Assembly: GCA_020860885.1 (NCBI GenBank) | Contig: JAJBTS010000171.1 | Span: 1-6,266, forward strand | DNA from: Bacteroidales bacterium | GTDB lineage: Bacteria > Bacteroidota > Bacteroidia > Bacteroidales > Azobacteroidaceae | Direction of reading: 5' to 3' | DNA: 6,266 bases | In this document: in pieces, positions 1 to 6,266 of the stretch | Position numbering within the stretch: position 1 is the stretch's first letter | How the letters are laid out: every line of letters starts with the position of its first letter | The notes under the pieces: generated by a model | The model's database searches: none | Told to the model about the DNA's origin: nothing | What the model saw: only the letters and a program-made list of their open reading frames with translations | Program-made: the position numbers and the translations under genes

Positions 1-584
1 CTCGTAAACTATTTGTAAAGAAAGGGTTTAAGGGTACTACGGTAAGAGATATTGCTGCAGAGGCCGGGACCAATGTTGCCATGGTAAATTACTATTTCCA
101 ATCGAAGTATAATTTATTCGAACATATATTTAATGAAATATTTGAAGTACTTACCGGTCGTGTTTTTAATATTTTAGATTCTGATTTGCCTTTTTTCGAG
201 ATGGTGGAACAGTGGATCTCTGTTTATTACGAAACTCTTTTCGAATATCCGGAATTTCCTTTGTTCATCATTAATGAATTGTCACAGCAACCGGATGTTT
301 TAAGGGAAAAGATGGAATCCAAGCAACCTTATCGTATTTTCCTGAAACTTTCCGAACGCATAAAGGAAGAAATGCGGTCGGGCCAGGTCAGGGAGGTTTC
401 TTTACCTGATTTTGCACTTAATACTATTTCCTTATGTATGTATCCTTTTATTTTTAGCCCTGTAGCAACTGCTTTTTTGAATATTTCAAAAGAAGATTAT
501 ATGGAATTATTAAAAAAGCACAAAAAAGATGTGGTGGAGTTTGTTATTCATTCACTGAAAAACCCTGATTATAAAGAGAAATAA
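1..584 (+). CDS. TetR/AcrR-family transcriptional regulator, 5' end cut by window edge
   Basis: The reading frame is open from the left edge (first whole codon at 3) and ends with tandem TAA stops at 582-587, giving 193 visible residues. The ATG at 81 is internal, not the start: the 26 codons before it encode the helix-turn-helix of a TetR DNA-binding domain. In-window residues 12-39 contain TTVRDIAAEAG, then VAMVNYYFQSKYNLF, the classic TetR recognition-helix pattern ending in YYF-x-SK-x-LF. About 10-20 N-terminal residues should be missing, given usual family lengths near 200. The rest is a helical C-terminal ligand/dimer domain (for example FPLFIINELSQQPDVLREKM) with no diagnostic ligand motif. 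It probably acts as a cytoplasmic repressor that releases DNA on binding a small molecule. It lies 15 bases upstream of the large activase fusion gene, so it is likely co-transcribed with it and may autoregulate the pair. The promoter and operator lie outside the window. The family call is firm; the ligand is unknown. Confidence 0.93.
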   Translation, partial: RKLFVKKGFKGTTVRDIAAEAGTNVAMVNYYFQSKYNLFEHIFNEIFEVLTGRVFNILDSDLPFFEMVEQWISVYYETLFEYPEFPLFIINELSQQPDVLREKMESKQPYRIFLKLSERIKEEMRSGQVREVSLPDFALNTISLCMYPFIFSPVATAFLNISKEDYMELLKKHKKDVVEFVIHSLKNPDYKEK

Positions 585-599
585 TAAATTGAAAACTTT
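585..599 (+). promoter_or_regulatory. Shine-Dalgarno-less translation start region of the activase fusion gene
   Basis: Only 15 bases separate the regulator's first stop from the ATG at 600. The stretch is A/T-rich (taaattgaaaacttt) and contains no GGAGG-like sequence. A/T-rich leaders without a Shine-Dalgarno motif are typical of Bacteroidota. The ATG at 600 is supported because the ATPase phosphate motif GIDAGSTTLK begins at residue 9, as expected for this family. No promoter has room here, so expression probably depends on read-through from the regulator gene. Confidence 0.6.
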
Positions 600-3500
600 A
601 TGAGAGTAAATACTTATAAAATAGGAATAGATGCCGGGTCGACTACCTTAAAGTTGATTGTTTTGGATCATGAGGATCAAATTGTGCATGAGTCTTATTT
701 AAGACATAAAGCGGATGTATCCGGAATATTAAAAGAAGAATTATTAAAGATCAATAACTTATTTCCTGAAAGTCTTTTTCAAATTTGCCTTACGGGTTCT
801 GCCGGTATGGGAATTGCGGAAAGAATCCAGGCTCCTTTTGTTCAGGAAGTAGTGGCTTCCGTTGAACTGGTGCCAAAGAAAGATACCCATGTCTCGCCCT
901 TGCTGGATTTGGGAGGGGAAGATACCAAAATGGTTTTCTTTGAAGAGAACAGGAATCCTGAGATCCGTATGAATGGGAATTGTGCCGGAGGAACAGGTGC
1001 GTTTATCGATCAGATGGCTTCATTACTGCATATTCCGGTTGAAGATATGAACAAGGAGGCATTAAAAAAAGAGAAAATTTATCCGATTGCCTCCCGATGC
1101 GGTGTTTTTGCCAAAACGGATATTCAGAATCTGATAAGCCGTAACATTCCCGTCCCGGATATTGCAGCATCTACTTTACATGCTGTAGCAATGCAAAATA
1201 TAACCAGTTTGGCAAGAGGTTACGATATTCAGTCTCCGGTATTGTGTGTCGGCGGACCACTTACTTTTATTCCTGCCCTAAAAGACGCTTTTAGTGAAGC
1301 ATTACATTTTGAAAGTGAAAAATTTATTCTTCCTCATCATGGCGAGTATTTTCCTGCTTTTGGAGCAGCGCTCCATATTAAAGAAGATTTTAATTCGTTC
1401 CATATAAATCAACTGATCGATCTTTTATCGCAATCCATTAGTATTCGCAAGGATGTTTTACCGCCTTTATTTAAGGATGAAAAGGAGTATAATAGCTGGA
1501 AGGCACAGCGGAATATAAAGAAACTTTGCTATCGTTCGCTGGAAGGAGAAACGGAAATTAATTGTTTTATAGGAATTGATTCCGGTTCCACTACTACTAA
1601 AATTATAGTTCTGGACGAAGAACATAGAATTCTTTATAAATATTATTCCGGGAATGAAGGGAATGCTTTAAAAAAAGTCATTGAGGGGCTAGACGAATTC
1701 TACGATCAGTGCCGGAAACGGAATATCCGAATAAATGTTCTTGGTTCTGCGGCTACCGGATATGGCGAAGATTTGATCCGTTCGGCGCTCAATCTGGATT
1801 TTGGTGTGGTGGAAACCATGGCTCATTTGTATGGAGCACAATTTGTAGATCCGAAAGTATCCTTTATCCTGGATATTGGAGGACAAGACATGAAATCTAT
1901 TTTTATAGAGAATGGTGTTATTTCTAATATAGAATTGAACGAAGCTTGCTCGGCAGGATGCGGTTCTTTCCTGCAAAACTTTGCTTCAACTATGCATATG
2001 GACTTGTCTGAGTTTTCACAGAAAGCCTGTTTGGCCAGTTATCCGGGTGATCTGGGTTCCCGGTGCACTGTTTTTATGAATTCTAAAGTTAAGCAGTCTT
2101 TACGTGAAAATGCCAGTGTCGGTGATATTGCAGCCGGATTGGCTTATTCTGTCGTGAAAAACTGTTTGTTTAAGGTGCTGAAAATATCGAATCTTAATCA
2201 TCTCGGAGATCATATAGTGGTGCAGGGAGGGACATTCAAGAACGATGCTGTATTCCGTGCGCTGGAACTCTTATCGGAAAAATCCGTAGGATCGACCGAT
2301 CATCCGGAATTAATGGGTGCCTTTGGTGCCGCTTTGTTTGCTCAAAGTTATAATAAAGAAAAGAAATTGTCTTCTTTTTCTTTTCATTCACTGGATAGTA
2401 TTTTAAATAGCATTCAAACCAAAGAAATCCAATGCAAGGGATGTACCAATACCTGCTCTATATTGCGTTTTCGCTTTGAAAACGGTAATACCTGTTATGC
2501 AGGAAATAAATGCGAAAAGATCTTTTTTAATTCAGGATCTTATAAGGAAAAGGGTTACAATGCTTTTGATAAAAAGAACGAAATTCTCTGGTTACAGGAT
2601 AAAACATCGCAGCCCGAAGAAGAAAAGCGTATGAAAATAGGGATTCCCCGTGTCCTGAATATGTACGAGAACTTCCCTTTCTGGAATGCATTATTCACTT
2701 CTTGCGGTTATGATGTCATTCTATCCCCCGAATCCACTTTTTCTTTGTATCAGAAAGGGGTATCTACGGTTATGTCGGATAATATTTGTTTCCCGGCGAA
2801 ATTGGTTCATGGGCATATATTGGCTTTGATAGAACAAAAAGTAGACCGGATATTTTATCCATACGTTCCTATGGAGCGGAAGGAGTTCAAAAGTTCTAAT
2901 AATTCATTTAACTGCCCTGTTGTAAGCGGGTATCCTGATGTTGTCAGAAGCTCTATTGATCCGTCAGGCAATCATAATATTCCTTTTGATGCCCCGGTTG
3001 TCGGGTTCAATTCGGATAAGGTATTGGAAAAAGCTTGTGCGAAATATTTTGAACAATTAGGTGTGAAAAAGGATGTATTCAATCGGGCCTTTAAGGAAGC
3101 TTTAAAGGTAAGAAAAGAAAGCAAAAGAAATTTAATCGGATTTCAAAAGAAGATATTACTGGATGCGATAGACAAGAAACTGCCGGTGTTTGTCATAGCT
3201 GGTCGCCCTTACCATGCCGATCCTCTGATTCACCAAAAGACAGGACAAATATTAGCCGATTTGGGGGCTATTGTTCTTACGGACGATGTTTTCAGGGCAG
3301 AAGAAGAGAACGGTTACAGCCATTTGAGTATCGTATCGCAGTGGTCTTATCCTAACCGGGTGATACAATCGGCATTACAGGTCGCTAAACTTCCTGCGAA
3401 TGTTCAATTGATTCAACTGAATTCTTTTGGTTGCGGACCGGATTCTTTTATTATGGATGAAGCAATGGCTATTCTGAAGCAATCCGGAAAAAACCTGACA

Positions 3501-4835
3501 ATTATCCGGATTGATGAGATTGCCAGCCCCGGATCTGTTCGTCTACGTTTGCGGTCTTTATTGGAATCTTTGAAAAACAGTAATCCGCTGAATCAGAAGG
3601 AGGAGTCTTTTGAAGTCTATAATGTTCCGTTTACCAAAAAAGATAGAACTAAGGTAGTCCTCATTCCCTGGATGTGTGACTTTATAAATCCTTTTGCTCC
3701 TGCTCTGGGTGAATTAGCCGGATATAAAGTAGAAAATCTGCCTAAGTCGGATCGTTTGTCTGTAGATCTGGGCTTAAAGTATGGACATAACGAGGTCTGT
3801 TATCCTTCTACACTGGTAGTAGGAGATATTATCAAAGCATTGCAATCAGGGAAGTATGATCTGGATAATGTTGTTGTTTCTATTACCCAGACGGGAGGAC
3901 AATGCCGGGCAACCAATTACATAGCCCAGATAAAAACCGCATTGGAACGAGCCGGTTATTCCGATATTCCGGTTTTAGCTCTGACTGCAGGGAAAACTTT
4001 TCAGAATGACCAGCGGGCATTTAAACTGCCGGTTGTTAAACTCGCTAATATAGCAATATATACAGTGCTTTATGGAGATAGCATTCAGCAGATGTATGCA
4101 GCAGTGAAACCCCGTGAAAAAAATGCAGGTGATACACAAAAGGTTTTTGATTTTTACATGGAAGCAGGTTCGGAAGCTATCCGTGCAAATGATGCGAAAC
4201 GTTTGATGCTTTTATTGGAGCAGGCTGTAGCGGATTTCAATACGGTTCCGGTTTATGAACGTAACTTTGAAAAAATCGGATTGATCGGAGAGATATTCGT
4301 TAAGTATAATAATTATGCGCAGGCTTTTATGACGGATTGGTTGCGGGATAAGGGAATGGAAGTCGTAACACCGCCTATTATGGATTTCGTTTTGCAGTTC
4401 TTTATAAATTCAAAAGTACATGAAGATAATGGTAGCACAAAGAAAAATCCGTTCGTATCTGCTTCTCGTCCGCTATTATGGAAATATGTAACTAAAAAAC
4501 TGAAAGAGTGCGAAGAGGTTATGAAGCATTTTCGCTATTATACTCCTTCTGAATCGATTTTCAAAAAAGCGGAATATGCGCAGGAAGCAGTAAGTCTTTC
4601 CAATCAATTTGGTGAAGGTTGGATGATCGCGGCTGAAGTAGCATGCTTTGCCCGGTCGGGAGTTAAGAAAGTTGTGTGTATCCAACCCTTTGGATGTATA
4701 GCTAATCATATTGTGGCGAAAGGAATTGAGAAAAGACTGAAAAAACTTTATCCGGATATCAGTATTTTATATCTCGATTTGGATGGAGGAATGGGAGAGG
4801 TGAATCTTCAGAATCGTTTGTATTTTATGATTTGA
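600..4835 (+). CDS. Giant acyl-CoA dehydratase activase fusion: two BadF/BcrA/HgdC-type ATPase modules, Cys-rich linker, DUF2229 and HgdB-like region
   Basis: Complete 1411-residue cytoplasmic protein with no signal peptide or membrane segments seen. Module 1 (about 7-265) has phosphate motifs GIDAGSTTLK (9-18) and LLDLGGEDTK (101-110), an adenosine-side GG at 218-219, and C128 (NGNCAGGTG) plus C167 (SRCGVFAKTD). These match the two cysteines that hold the inter-subunit [4Fe-4S] cluster in HgdC. Module 2 (about 323-590) repeats the fold: GIDSGSTTTK (325-334), LDIGGQD (424-430), QGG (542-544), C450/C454 (NEACSAGCGSF) and C489 (SRCTVF). A linker with C612, C615, C619, C632 and C638 follows. From 678 a DUF2229-type region includes C730, C772, GRPYHADP (868-875) and C945 (FGCGPDSF). 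The HgdB-like C-terminal part carries C1026, C1067, C1102, C1360 and C1366 (QPFGC). Family knowledge: activases use ATP hydrolysis to fire low-potential electrons into an iron-sulfur partner; HgdB relatives include double-cubane-cluster proteins. Inference: donor and acceptor are fused here. The substrate is unknown. Length and domain order match the known roughly 1400-residue family, so the gene appears intact. Confidence 0.93.
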   Translation: MRVNTYKIGIDAGSTTLKLIVLDHEDQIVHESYLRHKADVSGILKEELLKINNLFPESLFQICLTGSAGMGIAERIQAPFVQEVVASVELVPKKDTHVSPLLDLGGEDTKMVFFEENRNPEIRMNGNCAGGTGAFIDQMASLLHIPVEDMNKEALKKEKIYPIASRCGVFAKTDIQNLISRNIPVPDIAASTLHAVAMQNITSLARGYDIQSPVLCVGGPLTFIPALKDAFSEALHFESEKFILPHHGEYFPAFGAALHIKEDFNSFHINQLIDLLSQSISIRKDVLPPLFKDEKEYNSWKAQRNIKKLCYRSLEGETEINCFIGIDSGSTTTKIIVLDEEHRILYKYYSGNEGNALKKVIEGLDEFYDQCRKRNIRINVLGSAATGYGEDLIRSALNLDFGVVETMAHLYGAQFVDPKVSFILDIGGQDMKSIFIENGVISNIELNEACSAGCGSFLQNFASTMHMDLSEFSQKACLASYPGDLGSRCTVFMNSKVKQSLRENASVGDIAAGLAYSVVKNCLFKVLKISNLNHLGDHIVVQGGTFKNDAVFRALELLSEKSVGSTDHPELMGAFGAALFAQSYNKEKKLSSFSFHSLDSILNSIQTKEIQCKGCTNTCSILRFRFENGNTCYAGNKCEKIFFNSGSYKEKGYNAFDKKNEILWLQDKTSQPEEEKRMKIGIPRVLNMYENFPFWNALFTSCGYDVILSPESTFSLYQKGVSTVMSDNICFPAKLVHGHILALIEQKVDRIFYPYVPMERKEFKSSNNSFNCPVVSGYPDVVRSSIDPSGNHNIPFDAPVVGFNSDKVLEKACAKYFEQLGVKKDVFNRAFKEALKVRKESKRNLIGFQKKILLDAIDKKLPVFVIAGRPYHADPLIHQKTGQILADLGAIVLTDDVFRAEEENGYSHLSIVSQWSYPNRVIQSALQVAKLPANVQLIQLNSFGCGPDSFIMDEAMAILKQSGKNLTIIRIDEIASPGSVRLRLRSLLESLKNSNPLNQKEESFEVYNVPFTKKDRTKVVLIPWMCDFINPFAPALGELAGYKVENLPKSDRLSVDLGLKYGHNEVCYPSTLVVGDIIKALQSGKYDLDNVVVSITQTGGQCRATNYIAQIKTALERAGYSDIPVLALTAGKTFQNDQRAFKLPVVKLANIAIYTVLYGDSIQQMYAAVKPREKNAGDTQKVFDFYMEAGSEAIRANDAKRLMLLLEQAVADFNTVPVYERNFEKIGLIGEIFVKYNNYAQAFMTDWLRDKGMEVVTPPIMDFVLQFFINSKVHEDNGSTKKNPFVSASRPLLWKYVTKKLKECEEVMKHFRYYTPSESIFKKAEYAQEAVSLSNQFGEGWMIAAEVACFARSGVKKVVCIQPFGCIANHIVAKGIEKRLKKLYPDISILYLDLDGGMGEVNLQNRLYFMI

Positions 4836-4895
4836 TGTTTATACAGGGAAAGGCTGGTTGCTGCTTTACTGTTTGGAGATAGCTTTTCTTTGTAG

Positions 4896-4936
4896 CTGGG
4901 ATGTACATCTGAGTAATTCTCGGATGTACATCCCAG
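4896..4936 (+). terminator. Long hairpin 3' of the activase fusion gene; possible transcript-end structure
   Basis: The first two palindromic units form an 18-bp stem closing a 5-base TAATT loop. In a + strand transcript 17 pairs are Watson-Crick and one is U-G (4910 with 4922), so the stem is unbroken. It begins 60 bases after the stop of the large + strand gene. No U-tract follows (next bases AGACGTGG), so it is not a canonical intrinsic terminator. It could instead block 3' exonucleases or act with a termination factor. The structure is clear from the sequence; the terminator role is a guess from position. Confidence 0.45.
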
Positions 4937-4964
4937 AGACGTGGTGATCCTATTCGTCAACCTT

Positions 4965-5005
4965 CTCAGATGTACATCCGAGAGGTGCTCAGATGTACAT
5001 CCGAG
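4965..5005 (-). terminator. Long hairpin 3' of the SAHH-like gene; possible transcript-end structure
   Basis: The third and fourth palindromic units form an 18-bp stem with a 5-base loop. In + strand RNA the stem has two A-C mismatches (4968/5002 and 4979/4991). In - strand RNA the same positions become U-G pairs, so the stem is unbroken. It starts 43 bases beyond the stop of the - strand gene and would lie in that gene's 3' untranslated RNA. No U-tract follows on the - strand, so a classical intrinsic terminator is not supported. A role in 3'-end formation or stability is inferred from position and pairing only. Confidence 0.42.
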
Positions 5006-5043
5006 GGATAGGTTATTAAATGAAAGCCAACCTTAAGATTATT

Positions 5044-5057
5044 TCCAATTAATTGGA
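5044..5057. repeat. 14-bp perfect palindrome over the stop codon of the - strand gene
   Basis: TCCAATTAATTGGA is a perfect 14-bp palindrome. It contains the last Ser and Asn codons and the TAA stop (5049-5051) of the SAHH-like gene. With no loop bases it would make a poor RNA hairpin, but it could be a symmetrical protein-binding site. It is AT-rich and may be chance. Confidence 0.3.
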
Positions 5058-6266
5058 GTGATCTTTAATCCAATCAATGTCTTCAAATCCCAGAAGTATT
5101 TCTTCGGAGTAATCCGTTTTTCTTTGCGGTTGATCTTCAAACCAGATTCCTACTACTTCTTTTTGCAGGTAAGGATCCAGCATGATGGGATTATCATTCG
5201 TAAACAAATGCCGGTGATCTCTTAATATTTGCATGACTGCAGAAAAGAGTAAACCTCGTGTCATCTGAATACTGTCTCCGGGGCTGGAATGCCGGCTCCC
5301 TGTAAAATTAGCCACCATTCCTCCACGCAGTATTTTCAGAGAATGATTTTGTCTGGTTTTCAGGGAAATTACCTGTAAAGGATCGGTAATTTCTTCTGTG
5401 AGATAGGGCTTGGATTTTCTGAGTAAGGTATTGAACTCAACATCCCCGGAAGAAACGCTAATTAAAATTTTATCCCCTGTTGAATTTTCCAGCCAGCTCA
5501 TTTGAGAAATGTCTTTTCCAGTGGCGCCAACAATAATATCTGAGGAATGATATAACTCATCAGATGATTCACAAAATGTGACTCCTTCCGGCACGTCATC
5601 TCTCTTTAATTTTTTATTATTGTCGTAAACAGAAATAGCGTAATTCTTTCTGAATTTTTTTGTAATGGCTTCCCCAATGTGTCCATAACCAATAATTCCT
5701 ATTCTTTCAGGCTTAATCTCGTCTATAATCTCGCCCAATTGAATTTTCACAGCTTCACTGATCATGGGAGGTTCGATAATTACCTTGGCTGCTGATTCGG
5801 CCAAATGAATAATCGGAAAATTCTTTTTCGCTTTGATCATATTAATTCCCGAAGTAGTTTGTTCTATCCCATAAATAGAGTGATTCTCTAAAATACTTTG
5901 GGGGATATTCACGAGTGTATATCCTCCGTCGTCCAGAATGATTATTTTACTGTTCGGCTTTAATTCTTTTGAAAGTTCTTCCCACATCCTGTAAATATCC
6001 GAAACCAGACTTTCTGAATAATATCCTAGTTTTTTAGGAAAACTGGATTCAATAACGTTGATTCCCAGCTCTTTCAATTTGTCTTGTGTTTCTTTATGGG
6101 TAGAATAAATCTTCCCGGTCAGATAGATATGTGAGGGAATAAACCCTATCTTAATAAAAGATTCGAACATAGACCCGGTAGATTCCAACAGATGCTGAAC
6201 CGATACAATATAAAAATCTTCCGGGTGGAAGGGATAGTTGATATTTTTTTCCAGATGACTTAAGAC
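5049..6266 (-). CDS. Divergent S-adenosylhomocysteine-hydrolase-like NAD-binding protein, 5' end cut by window edge
   Basis: The frame is open to the right edge and gives 405 residues (counted from 6266). The TTG at 6186-6188 is not the start: 26 codons upstream of it continue the conserved sequence. Collinear SAHH landmarks are VQHLLESTG (H25, aligning with human H55), GKIYST, LDDGG (112-115, D131 region), EQTTSG (135-140, normally EETTTG), a Lys at 161 (K186 region), a Rossmann GYGHIG (193-198) with Asp215 ending the second strand as expected for NAD, GATGKDI, SSGDVE, and SRHSSP (H326, H353 region). True SAHH splits S-adenosylhomocysteine into adenosine and homocysteine using bound NAD. Here human E156 aligns with Gln136, H301 with Ser273, D190 with Glu, and the C-terminal KPDHYRY tail is absent. 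The fold is likely shared, but the SAHH reaction is doubtful. It is convergent with the activase operon. Alternative: another NAD-dependent nucleoside or amino-acid enzyme of this fold. Human residue numbers are from memory and the alignment was done by eye. Confidence 0.8.
   Translation of the reverse strand, partial: VLSHLEKNINYPFHPEDFYIVSVQHLLESTGSMFESFIKIGFIPSHIYLTGKIYSTHKETQDKLKELGINVIESSFPKKLGYYSESLVSDIYRMWEELSKELKPNSKIIILDDGGYTLVNIPQSILENHSIYGIEQTTSGINMIKAKKNFPIIHLAESAAKVIIEPPMISEAVKIQLGEIIDEIKPERIGIIGYGHIGEAITKKFRKNYAISVYDNNKKLKRDDVPEGVTFCESSDELYHSSDIIVGATGKDISQMSWLENSTGDKILISVSSGDVEFNTLLRKSKPYLTEEITDPLQVISLKTRQNHSLKILRGGMVANFTGSRHSSPGDSIQMTRGLLFSAVMQILRDHRHLFTNDNPIMLDPYLQKEVVGIWFEDQPQRKTDYSEEILLGFEDIDWIKDHSN

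Larger units (their letters stand above)
4896..5005. repeat. Four 18-bp ATGTACAT-centred palindromic repeats in a 23-bp register
   Basis: Four related 18-mers lie between the convergent genes: 4896-4913 CTGGGATGTACATCTGAG, 4919-4936 CTCGGATGTACATCCCAG, and 4965-4982 and 4988-5005, both CTCAGATGTACATCCGAG. Each is itself a near-palindrome around ATGTACAT. Start-to-start distances are 23, 46 and 23, so all four sit in one 23-bp register with an empty slot at 4942-4959. That slot matches the repeat at only about 5 of 18 positions, no better than chance. Units in each pair are separated by 5 bases (TAATT and AGGTG). Possible roles are RNA hairpins at transcript ends, a dispersed intergenic repeat family (REP-like), or binding sites for a dimeric protein. 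The repeats are certain; the function is not established. Confidence 0.9.

Noticed and set aside
81..584. ATG at 81 as the start of the regulator
   Set aside because: It falls inside the TetR helix-turn-helix; the frame upstream to the window edge encodes conserved helix residues, so the gene begins off-window.
1689..1976. Other reading frames inside the large gene, such as a 95-codon - strand frame here and others at 1709-1927 (+) and 4476-4709 (-)
   Set aside because: They overlap strongly conserved ATPase or HgdB-like coding sequence and their translations resemble no protein family. They are shadows of the real gene.
4835..4882. A 15-codon reading frame whose ATG overlaps the stop of the large gene (TGATG)
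   Set aside because: It is very short, has no recognisable sequence features and ends before the hairpins. There is no evidence that it is translated beyond the start overlap.
4942..4959. A decayed fifth palindrome in the empty 23-bp slot
   Set aside because: Only about 5 of 18 positions match the repeat consensus, as expected by chance.
4896..5005. Short regularly spaced repeats that might be a CRISPR array
   Set aside because: The repeats are 18 bp with 5-base gaps between paired units and no cas genes nearby. CRISPR spacers are much longer, so this is a palindrome cluster instead.
5010..5033. Inverted repeat AGGTT/AACCT as a terminator for the - strand gene
   Set aside because: The stem is only 5 bp with a 14-base loop and has no adjoining U-tract, so it is no better than chance.
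6186..6188. TTG as the start of the - strand gene
   Set aside because: The frame continues open to the window edge and the upstream codons encode SAHH-like sequence, including the conserved His of VQHLLE.

Overview
The window looks like chromosome of a strictly anaerobic member of the Bacteroidota, probably Bacteroidales. This is an inference from three things: the AT-rich composition, a start codon preceded by an A/T-rich stretch with no Shine-Dalgarno sequence, and a very large oxygen-sensitive-type iron-sulfur protein of the 2-hydroxyacyl-CoA dehydratase activator superfamily, a kind common in gut anaerobes. Nothing in the sequence fixes the genus. No RNA genes, transposons, integrases, phage genes or CRISPR arrays are visible.

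Layout. Positions 1-584 (+) hold most of a TetR/AcrR-type regulator whose first residues lie off the left edge. Fifteen bases after its stop, 600-4835 (+) encodes a complete 1411-residue fusion protein. It has two BadF/BcrA/HgdC-type ATPase (activase) modules, then a cysteine-rich linker, a DUF2229-type domain and a C-terminal HgdB-like part. The tight spacing suggests the two genes are one transcription unit, with the regulator probably controlling its own operon. Positions 4836-5048 are a convergent intergenic region containing four 18-bp palindromic repeats arranged as two hairpins. Positions 5049-6266 (-) hold a gene running off the right edge. It encodes a divergent S-adenosylhomocysteine-hydrolase-like (AdoHcyase) NAD-binding protein with several expected catalytic residues replaced.

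How they fit together. The + strand pair probably forms a regulated unit for an ATP-driven low-potential electron-transfer protein. By analogy with HgdC, the ATPase modules would pass electrons to an iron-sulfur reductase part in the same chain; the substrate is unknown. The - strand gene points towards this operon and shows no visible functional link to it. The parts most worth a second look are the intergenic palindromes, which fall in a 23-bp register and form one hairpin fully paired in each transcript sense, and the altered active site of the SAHH-like protein. I see no convincing evidence for an entirely new multi-gene system here.
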